64,000 nt of DNA from Papaver somniferum (GCF_003573695.1 NW_020650971.1:1674984-1738983), one strand, 5' to 3'. Numbered from the stretch's first letter, positions 10,979 to 22,733 are shown. The notes: a model not told the origin generated them from the sequence alone. A program made the numbers and translations.

Positions 10979-12894
10979 CCCCCATCTGGTATAAGGGGAT
11001 AGCTTGGCCAATATGTTTCACCAAAGTGGTTCTAGCAGCCTGAGAGAGGAGGTTGTGAAGCCAAACAGTTATGCTGGCATCCACAGCCTGAAGGATGCCC
11101 ATACGGGTTTGGATTTTAGAAGCTTTGAAAATAGTAGGAGCACCAAGGTACTTCTCACCCAAATCTCTGCTTTGGATATCCAGAATATTAGCCAAAAGGG
11201 CTTTCCTATGTTCAGGGATTTTCCTACTAAAAAGAATACCAGATTTATCAAAATTAATTTCTTGCCCAGATGAAATCAGTACTTTTGAAAATAACCTTTT
11301 ATAACAGTAAAATTTTCAGTAGTAGCAGAAGAGAAAATAAGAGAATCATCATCAAACAGTAGATGAGTCATTTCTGGAGCATTTTTACAAATTTGATACC
11401 CTTAAGAGTTCCATTTCTTTGGAGACTATTTATGTAAGAAGATAGAGCCTCAGCACAGATGATGTATAGGTAAGGGGATAAAGGATCCCCTTGCCTTAGA
11501 CCTCTATCAGGTTGAAAGAAACCAGTAGGACTACCATTTAAAAGAACAGAATATGAGACAATAGAAACACACTGATTTATGAGTTTAATCCAATTTTCAG
11601 CTAGTCCCATTTTTCTCAAAGCTTTTTCTAGAAAGGACCATTCCAATTTATCATAAGCTTTTGACATATCAAGTTTAATGGCATCAGTGCCCTCAACTTT
11701 GTCATTATGATTTACATAATATATGGCTTCATTAGCAAGGAGAATATTATCAGAAATACTCCTCTTATGTATGAAGGAACTTTGGTTTTGGGATATGATG
11801 TTATTCATAAAGGGTTTAAGCCTGTTAGCAAGACTTTTGGAAATAATTTTGTAAATGAAATTACATAATCCTATGGGTCTGTATTGACTGAATAATTTAG
11901 CTAGAGGAACTTTGGGAATAAGAGCTATGTTGGTATGATTGAAGACTTTAGCTATATGCCCTAATCTGAAGCAGGTTTGGGTCATATTAACAACAGCTTC
12001 ACCCACAATATCCCAATGTTTTTGGTAAAATAAGCCTGTAAAACCATCCGGTCCTGGGGCTTTTTTACCTCCCATTTGAAAAACAACATTTTTTATTTCC
12101 TCAGCAGCGAGGGGGAGATTTAGAGTATCATTATCCTCAGCAGAAAATTTAATAGGTAGATCATTTAAAATTTCATCCTGGAATTGTTGGGGTTGGGAAG
12201 AGTAAATATTTTTGAAATAATATAAGAAAGAATTCCCAATACTATCTCTATCAGTTAGGATAACATTAAAGGAATCCTTGATCCAGCTGATAGCATTCCT
12301 TTTTCTCCTGAAAAGAGTGACTCTATGAAAATAAGGTGTGTTTCTGTCACCTTCAATGAGCCATACTTCTCTAGACTTATCTTCCCAGTAGAGTTCCTCC
12401 AAGGTATAAAGGTACTCTAATCTATCTTTAAGTCTAGCAGTAGTAATAGAATCAGTGGGATCAGAAATCTGTAGCTCTAACAAATCTTTCCTAATGGTAG
12501 ATATATCAGTTTGAATATTACCAAAAGAGGATTTGTTCCAATCTCTAAGACCTTTTTTAGCGCTAAGAAGCTTAGATTTTATTTTATAGGCTGGAGATCC
12601 TATAACATTGACAGACCAAGAGTTAGATATAATGTTTCTGCAAGTAGGATCCTCAATCCACATAGTCATGAAATGAAAATGTCTAGGCATGCAAGTTTCC
12701 TCATAATTAAAAGCTATATGCATGGGACAATGATCAGAAGACTCTCTAGGGAGATTGTTAACACAGAATTTGGGACAAAGGTCCTCAGCAGTTTGGTTTA
12801 AAAAACATCTATCTAGCCTTTCTAAAATTAAATCAGGACCTTGTTGCATATTGGACCAAGTGAATCTTGGGTCAGAAAACCCAGGATGATGCAA
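10979..12894 (-). pseudogene. LINE ORF2, reverse transcriptase part (truncated)
   Basis: The frame has the non-LTR RT blocks in order: SQYRPIGLCNFIYKIISKSL, QSSFIHKRSISDNILLANE, KLDMSKAYDKLEW and RGLRQGDPLSPYLYI. Upstream lies the end of the endonuclease (FTWSNMQQGPD, SSDHCPMHI). A frame change near 11370 leads to HLLFDDDSLIFSS, the catalytic motif, with Asp instead of the usual Ala in FADD. Then come KYLGAPTIF-type thumb residues down to about 10984. The protein would normally go on for several hundred residues, so this copy lost its C-terminus. Confidence 0.9.
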
Positions 12895-13740
12895 ATTGAA
12901 AGTAGAGCAAAAATTTCTTAGATGTTCAAAATCAGAATCATTAACTTCAAGACCACCATTCTTATCTTTTGTTCCTAAAAGAGTATTAAAATCACCAATG
13001 ACAAAGACAGGCTCATCTATGAGGGCAGTAGTTTGTTGACACTGTTGTTCCCAGAAGGAGGGTCTGAGGGTACTATTGGGTTAACCATACACAAAATGAA
13101 TATGACAAGTTTTTGAATGGATAATGTCAGTTGAAGTCACATAGATTCCCCTCAAGATGGAAGAAATAACATTCAGATGGATTTCTTTTTTCCATGCCAA
13201 AACCAGACCACCACTCCTACCAACACTAGGAACATTGCAAGTGTAGGGGAAGCCCATGTTTTTAAGTTTTATGCTTGCCATATCTTTCCCCATTTTAGTT
13301 TCAGAAAGGAAAATGATATCAGGATTAATATTCCTACAAAGCATACTAAGTTCTTTGTTTGCAGATTTTTTTCCAAATCCTCTAAGGTTCCATGTTATTA
13401 AGTTTATGTTGTTGACAGGGAAGAGGTTAAAGGAAGGGTTTGAATTATCATGAGTAGGATGGTTGGGTATGGTATTTACCTGAGTAGTAGAGCCGGATCC
13501 ACCACCAAGAGAAGCATTGCAACCATCACCATTTTGAGAAGAACTTTGGGAATAACTGAGACTAGAACCGGCAGCATTGAGAGGGGAATTATTGCGGACA
13601 TCATTGCTACCTGGGGAGCTATCAGAAGGAAAATTGTAGCTACCAAAGGAGTTGAAAATAGGTTGGGTATTGAGGGAGCAAGTGGAGAGATCTATGTCTG
13701 GTAATTCACTCAAATTGGTAATTGGGGTGCACAGTTGAGC
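12895..13740 (-). pseudogene. LINE ORF2, endonuclease part (in-frame stop)
   Basis: The apurinic-endonuclease-like domain begins LITWNLRGFGKKSANKEL. It continues with IIFLSETKMGKDM, GRSGGLVLAWKK and, after an in-frame TAA at 13081-13083, FVIGDFNTLLGTKDK. The stop interrupts a frame that otherwise runs on without shift, so it is a point mutation. A Ser/Asn-rich spacer of about 70 residues precedes the domain. This enzyme nicks the target DNA in L1-type transposition. Confidence 0.85.
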
Positions 13741-14094
13741 ATAATTAGGCTCAGTAGAGGTTTATTCTTCAGGGATAACCTCAAGGATAGCAACATTGGA
13801 ATTAGCTCTGGTGCGTTTTCTTAGATCAGACCTTGGATTGATCTTTCTTTTGAGGTTTGCTATAGCTTCTTGTTCGGCCGAATTTTCTGCCCCCTGGTGA
13901 TTATAGAGCTGGTATTTGGGGATAGCAGAGTTTTTAATCTTCTTGAGGAGTTGGTAGTGCGAATCGGTCCCTTTGGAATAGACTCAGAACCAGTAATTGA
14001 GGCAGCAACAATAACATTTTGAGTTGTAACTTGTTTTAAGATAATTGGCAATCCGTTTTCCATCTGAGTTGAGTGTTTTTGAACAGGGCCAACA

Positions 14095-15081
14095 TCAAAA
14101 AACTTTCAGGGTAGTGGATCTGTTGACAAAGGGTCCCATTTGAAAAGTGTTTGACAAAATTTTCTGAGAAGTGTTTTCTATTCTTTGATCAACAGCTACA
14201 GTTTTGCCTTTGGAACTTACTTCAATAGCATTAGATCCCATTTGAGTATCTGGTATAACCTCAGAATATTGCATATTGATGTCAGTGTTGCTAGCAGATG
14301 GAGGAGTTACTTGTTTGGCTGCTGAAGGCATCATTAACATTGAAACACTCGGAAGAGTGTAATTAATGCAGCGAGAGTCCAGATCTGTAATCTTTTTTTG
14401 CTTTAGTTTCCAAGCAGGGCAGTTTTGATCTTTGTGATCAAGGATGCGACAGGAAGTACATAAATATCTTGGAACTCTGATGTGTCTACATTCAATAAGA
14501 AAAGGTTCATTCCTACCATTTGTGAAAAGCGGAATGCCTGTTGGTAGAGCTTTTTGAACTGGAATTCTAATGCAGACTTTAACATTCTTCTTATGAGGAT
14601 GTTTACCAAACGGATTCTGAGCTTCTATGAGTTCTCCCATATTTAGAGTAAGAAGCTTAAGATCTTCAAACGCTGTGCATTCATTGGGGATGTTACACAA
14701 GATGAACCACATAATTTCTTCATCAAAATAAAGTTGGTGATTTGGTGTCTAACCTTCAATTGGTACATCTTTTAGCACCATTAGGTAACCACAAACGAAC
14801 CAAGGTTTCTGAGAATTGATTCTGTTAAAATGCTCTTCTGATAAGTAGCAGATGAGAACTTTGTTCCTCTGACCATTGAAGGTAGTGACAGTAGGGTGTT
14901 GAGCTAATGGCCAATTGCTGCAGATATAAAATCTGATAAAGGAGGTTAGGATCAGAGTTTCACAACAAACATATCCTGCCATATACCATTTCCAGTTAGT
15001 ATCATCTTCTGCTAGGGCAACTTTCTTATCGATGAAGACTGGTTTAGTAAGAGAAGATGGTAGATTTAATTTTTCAGACAT
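14095..15081 (-). pseudogene. LINE ORF1: DUF4283 and CCHC zinc knuckle
   Basis: The start codon at 15081 (MSEKLNLPSS) opens a frame with the DUF4283 signature of plant LINE and LINE-derived proteins (KVLICYLSEEHFNRI, KPWFVCGYLMVL). An in-frame TAG at 14746-14748 breaks it; the frame then continues unchanged through MWFILCNIP to a perfect CX2CX4HX4C knuckle (CTSCRILDHKDQNC). A Ser/Thr-rich tail of about 100 residues follows. The protein would coat LINE RNA. One nonsense change is the only break seen in this part. Confidence 0.85.
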
Positions 15082-15159
15082 CTGGTTTGAGAGAGTTTGA
15101 ATTTCAAGATTCAGGTTTTGGGGATTCTCAGAAGAAGAGATGATTTTTATAGTATAAAT

Positions 15160-15665
15160 TCAATGTGTATATATGAATGTTATTTGATTGAGATCAGAAT
15201 TCCAAGTAATTATTATAAAATTAAGAGATAGAGAGAAGAATCTCTTATTGATATTTTTTTGATAAAGGTAACAGGCAATGTGGAAGAGGAAAATGCAGGA
15301 GGGATTTGTTTTCTTTTGAATTTGAACCTTAAAAAAGGAATGAGAAGTTTGTTGACCATAGTCAGAGAAACTTTCAGGAGAGTTTTGGTGTAAGGTTGTT
15401 GTTGGAAAGCTGCAAGTTATGCTTTGGGTGAGAGGTTTGACATATGGAATGTCACTATCGTTACCATGCTTTTGAGTTTGTCTTCGAACCAAGGTATTCA
15501 CATGAGTATTATGGGGGGAGAGCCACAAGAGGATGTGGCTAATAGTACCTTGCTGGAACATTTGAGACAGATTGGATTGAGGATAGGTGACATGGATATG
15601 GGTTGTTGAGTATTTATTTTGTTTGTCATTATTCATGATGACGTTGAGGTGATGATGTAAACTGC
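15160..15665 (-). pseudogene. 5' part of the LINE (N-terminal ORF), continued at 26860-27396
   Basis: This frame stays open up to the LTR insertion at 15666. It continues in the same phase on the other side of that insertion (…STIIMFGS at 26860-26884). Its sequence is rich in His, Ser and Thr and shows no domain I recognise. It precedes ORF1 by about 80 bases. It may be the upstream coding region seen in some plant LINEs or merely an open 5' untranslated region. Confidence 0.5.
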
Positions 15666-15953
15666 TGATAGACGCATTTATGTGTCTAATATATCTCTAT
15701 TGTATATAGTGTTAGTGCTCGATTCTATACTTATTTGGTTATTTTATTTATTTGTAGGTGTTTTTAGAAGAATAAGGATTTGCGGCGAAATTGGCTGAAA
15801 ATGCGGCGTTTGGACCTCCGCTGATAGAGTGCCGGAAGCGCCCCAGAAGTGTACCGGAAGTACCCCAGAAATACTCCGGAGGAACCCCGAAAAAAGTGCG
15901 GAAAATTCCCCAGAGGACACTTGCTATACGGACCCTTGATTTTGGATAAGGGG
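15666..15953 (+). mobile_element. Solo LTR of the Athila-type family, left part (right part at 25464-26854)
   Basis: It starts TGATAGACGCATTTATGTGTCTAAT, nearly the same as the solo LTR at 1436. ACTGC (15661-15665) precedes it and the same ACTGC follows the right part (26855-26859). The LTR is cut at 15953 by the insertion of a complete element, whose own target repeat AGGGG is at 15949-15953 and 25464-25468. Joined, the LTR would be about 1.67 kb. Confidence 0.92.
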
Positions 15954-18662
15954 TGGCAGGTCCGGAAAGGTGTCTAGAAATGATGCGATGAAAACGGGCC
16001 TACAGTAATACCGCAAGTGCACGGTCGTCAGTTGTAGCTCGTGCAAGTACGGGTCGATCCACAGAGATCGGGTGTGTTTCGGAAGTGTTTTAGCTATTTG
16101 GGTTCCTAGATTTGCTTTGGGCTTAGAATACCCCTTTGGAACTATTGGGCTTAATGTACTAATGGGTTTGTTCAAAATAAAAAGAACTGAGCTTGGGCTC
16201 AGTTTGGTCTTTGAAGTGCAAATGGGCTTTGGGCCTTAAACTTAGGCTTTTGATTAAGCCTGAATTGGATTGGGTCTTAACCTCAACCTAAACTGGGCTT
16301 TGAGCCTTAGTGAAATGGGCCTCAGTGAACTAGACCTTGGGCTTTTGGTTTAGTCAAGAATCTGGGCCTTTGGGTTTCACTGATTTGAATTGGGCTCAGT
16401 TGGATTTGGTCTTTAGCTAGGCCTTTGGGGAGGAATTGGACTTGGCTTGGCAGCAGAAGAAGTGACCACAGCAGCAGCAACTTGCAGTTGCAGCAACAGC
16501 AGCAGTAGGTGTAGCAAGACTGCACAAGTCAGGACAAAGGTGACAGCAACAGCAAAGGGAAGGCAGCAGCAGCTGCAGCTGCACTGCAGCTACACAACAA
16601 GGGTAGCAGGTGCAGGAGAAATAGTTGCACAGCAAGGCCAAAAAGAAGTGGTAGCAAAGTGGAGCTGCAGCTTGGTAGTGGCAGCAGGAAAAGAATTGGC
16701 AGCAACAGCTGCAGAGGAAAACAGCAGTGGTATGCAACAGCAATACAGCACAAGTGCTGCAGGGGCAAGCAATGGAAAATGCACAGCAGTGCAGCAGCAA
16801 CAGAGTTGCAGCAACAGCTGCAGCTGCTCAAGCAGTGAAGACAATGCAAACAGGAAAAGCAACAGAGTTGCAGGGCAGGGAAGAAACAACAAGGCAAAAA
16901 CAAAACAAAATGAAAGATACAACAGGGCAGCAGCAAAAGCAAAGAACAAAACAAGATAACCAAGGCCTAAGGCCAAGGGCAGGGTTATGGAGAAACTGAA
17001 ATGAAGCAAGGCTAGGCAGAAAACATTCAGGAGGTAAACTCAAAGAATGGGAAGAGAACTAGCTTGCTATAAGCACTAGTTTCTCCCAATGCACAACCAA
17101 TACTACAACCTTAGCATACAACAAGAATGGCAAGATCATCAGCTTGCTATGAGCACTGATTTCTTGCCATTGCACAATTAGTTCAAAGCATCACAGATGT
17201 ATCTAGCCTAGCATTTCATTATGTTAACAGTGACAAAGCAATGAGGATAACATGTAAACAAGAACATCACACATTAACAGTAAACAACACTAACAGGAAT
17301 TGAAAACAAGAAATGATACAGGCTAACACATTAACAGAACTTGGGCATAAGCATAACAGGAATATGAACATAAGCATAACACATTAACAGGAAAATTAAC
17401 AAACAAAGATTTAAAACATGGAACAATGAACAAGAACAACACAACTGTGAACTGAAATTAAGCAGGACATAATGAACATAAAATTGAACTGAGCAGTATA
17501 CTGAAAATTAACATAGTTTCTAACTGAGCAGAACTGAAAGTTCTGGATGTAGGCTAATCCCAACATGAAAATTACACACAACCCATAGTGCTATTTATAG
17601 TCACAGACCCAAATTTCTCAAAAATTATAAAATTAGGGTTTATAGAAAAATCCCCAAATTTCAACAGTTAAAATTAGCTCACCTAAACGTCCAATTGATG
17701 CCGACCCATCCCTTCTCTGACTCCCCTGTATCACTCCATGCCTTCAATTTCACTCTAGCTCAACCCAATTTATCAATTTTGCACGCCTAGGGTTTCTGAA
17801 AGAGAATGTGCAAAAATTGAGAAATTAGATGGACTAGGGAGATGGGAGTAGAGGGTATTGGTTGTTGGGTGATAGGGTGATGATGGTGGAGGTGTGGTGG
17901 TGGCAGTGAGTTGGTGGCAGAGGTGGAGAAGGTGGTGGGGTACGGTGGTTCTGTGGAGAAGATGGTGGAGAGGGTATGGCTCGACTGTGTTTGGGGTAAG
18001 GGGTGTGTTTGGGTTAGGTGGATGGGCTCGGGTACTAGGGTGTAAGGCGAATGCATCGAGTCTTGATGTTCTGTGACTCTGAGCTGCGAGATGCGGAGAT
18101 GGTAGGTAGATCGGACGGTGATGCGGAGGTAAGCGATGAGCGACCGTTGGATTATATGATACAACAAAATAAACGGTACTTGATGGAGTTAGGTACTGTA
18201 GTGTTAGGCGGAGATATCAAACTTTGATGCACAGCAAGGGAGCGACCGTTGGATTCAACTACCATCTAATCTGAAGGCTTGGAATTTCGGCGCTGTGGTG
18301 CTTGGCAGAGACATCAGATTTTGATGCTCAGCAAGGAGCGACCGTCGGATGCTTCTGAGAAATGATCTGATGGCTGAGGACGGAGGCGCTTTTGTGTGTA
18401 GAAAATGAGGTTGTGCGCACCATTCTTCGCGGCTTCCTTGCGTAATTTCTCCCAGCTTTTCACTACTTTTCTGCTCTTTTCGCTCCGCGACTCATCCGAA
18501 CTTTATTCACTACCTAAAAATGCAAAATTAATTAATAAAAATATTTATTCTTGAAAACAATGAAAATACAGAATATGGGATAAAATGTAGAATTAATGTC
18601 CAAAAGATGAGTTAAAATGCCAACAAAAAGGGATAAATATATACAATATTTGGCACTCATCA
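15954..18662 (-). repeat. 3' LTR (2709 bp) of the non-autonomous element
   Basis: Its ends are TGGCAGG and CATCA, and it is nearly identical to 22758-25463. The minus-strand TATA box is TATAAATAG at 17592-17600. Notable parts are a region with about ten TGGGCY/RGCCCA motifs (16140-16430), a CAG/GCA-rich tract (16445-16960), an AACA-rich stretch (17190-17420) and a GGT/GTGG-rich tract (17870-17970). The open frames inside it in several phases are by-products of the triplet composition. Confidence 0.93.
16445..16960. repeat. CAG/GCA triplet-rich tract inside the LTR (copy at 23249-23764)
   Basis: About 500 bases consist largely of interrupted CAG, GCA and AGC triplets with scattered AAG and ACA. 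Frames in both directions stay open for this reason and give Gln/Ala/Ser-rich or Cys/Leu-rich products. I see no conserved protein. The tract sits in the transcribed part of the LTR, downstream of the TATA box in element orientation. Confidence 0.8.
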
Positions 18663-18677
18663 AATACCCCCAAACCT
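18663..18677 (-). promoter_or_regulatory. Polypurine tract of the non-autonomous element
   Basis: On the minus strand the sequence reads AGGTTTGGGGGTATT and abuts the LTR that starts TGATGAG. Plus-strand DNA synthesis starts at such a tract. Two similar tracts lie further inside at about 19884-19898 and 20271-20285. Confidence 0.75.
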
Positions 18678-19328
18678 GAATTTTACTTGTCCTCAAGTAA
18701 AACAAAACTAAGGAAATCCTAACTATACCACTGTCGCTGGTCTCTCGAATGCATTTAGCGTATGCACTAAGCCTTTTAAACCACTAAGTGTCCCTAGTGG
18801 ACGAGTTGAAGTCTCGTGAAGGTTTACCAGAGGTGTGCCTACAAAACCTAAGGAAAAAATATAAGCTCAGATTCCATCAAACGTGACATGTGCAAAACAG
18901 TTAAAGCTCACAGCAAAATGGAGATGTCAATCTAGCTATCGAAGGCACAATCCTAGCACTGATAACAAATAAGGACATGTGATAAGAGTGTAAAGTGTAT
19001 CTACACATGTGTAAAGAAAGATCTGAAGTCATGACTACTAATCACCAAGAGATAGTTTCTCAGGCTAAGAACTGAGGTCGAAATCTAGCTAGCTGTCCGG
19101 ACTTTACGAGAATTGTGAATGAGTTGGAGGTATTTCACAATTTCTCGCGTTGTACATCAATGGCATACACCCTCCTTGCTTATTACAACAAAACAACAAA
19201 AATAACTCTTTACATGACTCTTATTTACATTGACAAATCTCTTTTTATTTTTGGAACAAGAGATGATGGAATTGATAAATACTTGATTTTTTTGGTATTT
19301 TTCTGATTTTTTTCTGAATATATACATC

Positions 19329-19372
<44 letters not shown>

Positions 19373-20129
19373 GAAACACTTTTGATAAATACAAAAGGAA
19401 ATAAAAAATTACATGACACTTTGCAAGAGGTAGCCCTTTTTGATGCACCCAGTTAAATTCGATGGTTGTTTTTCTTAATGTAACCTCCATCTTCTATCCC
19501 AACCAACCAAAGAACAAGCTAGTCAGTTTCGTTCAGTATTCTAAAGTGATTGGCAATCGTGACTTCCTATCCAACACCTTGAAGATCGAGGCCATACATG
19601 TATTGGTAGATCGTGCGCGTGCAAATTTCTTATCACTATGTGAATTGTGCTAGAATCAGGGTGCCTAAATATCTAGACTAAGACTCCTAATAAAATACAT
19701 ATTTGCACAAGAGTCAACATTTCAAGGTAAATGAGCTCCATTTTTATGATTTTTTTCATTTTTTAATTTTTTTTGAATTTTGAATTTTTTTTTTTTTAAT
19801 TTTTTTTGGAATTTTTCAATTTTTTTCAAAAGAAGAAGGAGTTCGTTTTCAATTATAGCATATTATCGTGGCATCTACTCTATACCCCCAAACCTAAACT
19901 AAACATTGTCCTCAATGTTTCAAAATATGGAAAGGATTAAAATGCAACATATGGAAAGGGACATGCTGAGTAGAGTAAAAGGAGAGAGAATACCCGATTT
20001 CGGCGAAAGCAGAATTAAAACTCCGTTATTCAAGGCAAACAATCCAACATATTTCAGCCGAGATCATATTGGATTAGAAAAATATATACAAAATGAACAA
20101 AAGGGTTTTTTAAAATTTTATCTACTGGA
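18678..20129 (-). other. 3' non-coding part of the non-autonomous element
   Basis: No coding region is seen. The stretch contains text shared with the Athila 3' region (TGTCCCTAGTGG near 18790; CATTGTCCTCAATGTTTC near 19904), a run of about 38 T (19331-19368) and other T/A-rich simple sequence (19741-19835). Confidence 0.6.
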
Positions 20130-21836
20130 TTATATACAAAAATATTCACCATACACTAACAATCTAAAGAGTTGAGGATCAACCCAAAAGACAAAGTGTA
20201 GACATTTCAACAGCTTCACACAATAATAATAGGAAAGAAATGCAAGTGAAACTGTGAAACAGAATGAGCTACCCCCAAACCTGGATTTTACAGAAGATAT
20301 AGTTTTGAAAACAAAATCGCTCAGTTTCGGGGGTTCATCATGCAAAAGGTCTAGCTCGAAATGAACTGTGCTAGGGACGGGCAAACATGCAATTTCCAAC
20401 TGTGGTTCCTCAAATGTATTATATTTGGAAGCAAAATAGTCCAAGAGGACTTGGGAAGCACACAGTTCCAAACCTAGGTTAGGAATTTTCAGAAAAATTG
20501 GTTTTACAATATTGGTACAAACCAAATCTAGGTTGGGTGGAAGGCCAACAGACTGTGACTCATGTAGGAGAATAGGCATATCATTATTAATCAAATCAAA
20601 ATCTCCTAAATCATCTACACATGTCACATCATGCTCACAATCATCAATCAAATTAGCAAGTTCACACTCAGAATCATCAACATCATCAACAAATTTATTC
20701 TCATGCATTGGAAAATCAGGAGAAATATCACAAAGTGACCTAGGTAGAGAATCAGACACATCAAATATATTTTCATGCATATTAGTGTCTACAGAAGATT
20801 CAACTATTCCTATGTCATGCTCATCTTCACAGAATAATTGTACGAATCCCATGTCAATATCAAAATCATATGAATTACAATGAGTATTAGAAAGAACAAC
20901 ATTCATGAAGGTCGAGGGCGAGAAGCCATATGTTATTGAACCAACAGGTTCCACAATATTTTCATGTTCTTCTAACATATCATCATAATCATCATAATCA
21001 TCATCATGGTAGCATGCATATTGGTCCTCATTAACAGTGGTGGTGTCATTAGTCGATTCATGCTCCTCTAAATTAGGTTCATATTCAACATTATTTACAT
21101 GATTGGGGCTAGACACTTCATTAGGGACAACATACATTTCCTCATGAATTTCCTCCTTTTGTCGGTGAAGCAAAATCTGATCTAAATGTGCATGAATTCG
21201 TGCTGTAGATCTATCATAATCTTGCTTACAGAGTCTTAAAGCTTCTGTGGTGGAGTCTAAATTCATGGGAGTACAAAATTCTTCATGTTCAAATTGTGGT
21301 GACTGGTACATGTATGCATGGTCATTAGGGTCTACAAAATATTGATCGCAACCCTCAAAGGATTGATTATGGTCCCAATGACTACCATTCTCACAATTCA
21401 TGGGCATTTCATACATTGGATTTTCTCTTGATGGTCTAAAATTATGCAAAATATGACAATGCTCAACAGGGTGGTCTAAACTACCACATGCGGGACATGC
21501 ATAGATTTCAGGTTGCCTAAGAAAATTAGATGTGAAAGGTTCCTCATGTGATTGCATTTCTAAAGTTGTGATTCGAGCTTCTAATTGATCCATAAGTGAT
21601 GACTGGGTGAGTGAGGCACTAGCAAAATGTTCATTTTCACGTTGCGATGAATGATGCATGTATGAATAGTCATTAGGGTTCATGTATTGCGGCTCGGGAC
21701 TTTGAAAATGTCCAAAATAATTCCTATGACTATTGACATCATGGTCTATGGGAGGTTCATAACGTGAAGTTTGTCCATAAGCAAGTTCTCTAAGAGTTTT
21801 ATTTCCATCTCCAGGAGCAGACCAAAATCCAGACAT
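20130..21836 (-). CDS. Gag-like zinc-knuckle protein of the non-autonomous element
   Basis: An uninterrupted 568-residue frame starts at a real ATG (MSGFWSAPGDGNKTLREL). Residues 1-100 are rich in Tyr, His and Pro. A coiled segment (SLMDQLEARITTLEMQ) precedes a CX2CX4HX4C knuckle (CPACGSLDHPVEHC) near residue 115. The middle is very acidic (repeated DDD, DYDD and EHE), and the tail carries HDEPPKLSDF. The rest of pol is absent and no Retrotrans_gag core is visible, so the name gag-like rests on the knuckle and position. The frame is intact while the autonomous copies nearby are broken, which suggests recent activity or selection within the family. Confidence 0.75.
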   Translation of the reverse strand: MSGFWSAPGDGNKTLRELAYGQTSRYEPPIDHDVNSHRNYFGHFQSPEPQYMNPNDYSYMHHSSQRENEHFASASLTQSSLMDQLEARITTLEMQSHEEPFTSNFLRQPEIYACPACGSLDHPVEHCHILHNFRPSRENPMYEMPMNCENGSHWDHNQSFEGCDQYFVDPNDHAYMYQSPQFEHEEFCTPMNLDSTTEALRLCKQDYDRSTARIHAHLDQILLHRQKEEIHEEMYVVPNEVSSPNHVNNVEYEPNLEEHESTNDTTTVNEDQYACYHDDDYDDYDDMLEEHENIVEPVGSITYGFSPSTFMNVVLSNTHCNSYDFDIDMGFVQLFCEDEHDIGIVESSVDTNMHENIFDVSDSLPRSLCDISPDFPMHENKFVDDVDDSECELANLIDDCEHDVTCVDDLGDFDLINNDMPILLHESQSVGLPPNLDLVCTNIVKPIFLKIPNLGLELCASQVLLDYFASKYNTFEEPQLEIACLPVPSTVHFELDLLHDEPPKLSDFVFKTISSVKSRFGGSSFCFTVSLAFLSYYYCVKLLKCLHFVFWVDPQLFRLLVYGEYFCI

Positions 21837-22733
21837 GATTGACTCAAAAGCTAAGTAACTATGTTACAAAGCCCAAAATTTGGTTTTCTTTTTTTAAAGG
21901 GTTTGGATTTTTGGGAAAAATTTGGTTTTGGTGGGAGACATTTGAAAATTTGGTTTAAAATGGGAGAATTTTAAAAATTTGGTTTATGGGAAAATTTTGG
22001 TTTTGATGGGCTATAAAAGAAAAGTTTGGTTTAAAATGGGAGCAAAGTAGAATTTTTTTTTATTATATATTTTTTTTAAGAAAATAAAATTAAGAAAATA
22101 AAATTTGGTTTTTGAAACGGGAGCAAGCCCACTGTGCAAGCCTCTAATGAAATGGAATGAAGGCTGCGGCCTACGAAAATCCAAGTTTTAAATTTTGAAA
22201 GTTTAATTTGGCCCAGTTGGTCAAGGCCCGACGTTTGTTTTAAAACTTTGGTTTCGAGGTCCACTTACAAGTCCACAATCAGTTATAAGCTCAGCTGGGT
22301 TTAAACCCAGAGTCCAAAATACAAGTCCAATGAAAGAATTTAAACAAGCCCACAAAATAAATACAAGCCCACAAATTAAACAAACAAGCCCAAAAATAAA
22401 TTATTACAAACCCAAAATAGAGAAATAAAAAGCCCAAAAAATTGGGTTAATTATTACAAGCCCACAATTAAATAATTTTGGAAGCCCACAGGTTGGGTTC
22501 TCTTAAATGGAATGGGTTTAGGCTTACCTTTGAAGCACAGCCCAGCTGCTCTGATATTGTTGCAAAAACCCAGTTGGGTTTTGGTTCTTTTCCTTGGTGG
22601 CGTCCCAGCAGAGGAAAAACAGGTTCAGAATCAGCAGGTCCAACAGCAAATGAAATGAAGCAGATGCAGATGCAAATGCTATGAAATGGAATACAAAATA
22701 GCTAATAAAAACACAGATAAAACACAGCACCAA

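Larger units (their letters stand above)
10979..15665 (-). mobile_element. L1-type LINE, minus strand, 3' end missing; continues at 26860-27396
   Basis: The minus strand shows an N-terminal ORF, DUF4283 plus CCHC zinc knuckle (ORF1), an endonuclease and a reverse transcriptase (ORF2). ORF2 ends inside the region after the RT palm at 10979, against Athila sequence; the thumb, RNase H, zf-RVT and 3' tail are absent. The right side is split at 15665/26860 by a solo LTR with target repeat ACTGC. Reading frames agree across that insertion. In-frame stops at 14746-14748 and at 13081-13083 and several frame changes show it is inactive. Confidence 0.85.

Noticed and set aside
16322..17043. Six overlapping open frames on both strands (and again at 23126-23847)
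   Set aside because: They follow from the CAG/GCA triplet composition of the LTR, give low-complexity products and repeat in both LTRs.
19331..19368. Poly(T) as the poly(A) tail of a retroposed gene
   Set aside because: It lies inside the 3' region of an LTR element with no processed gene and no flanking target repeat.
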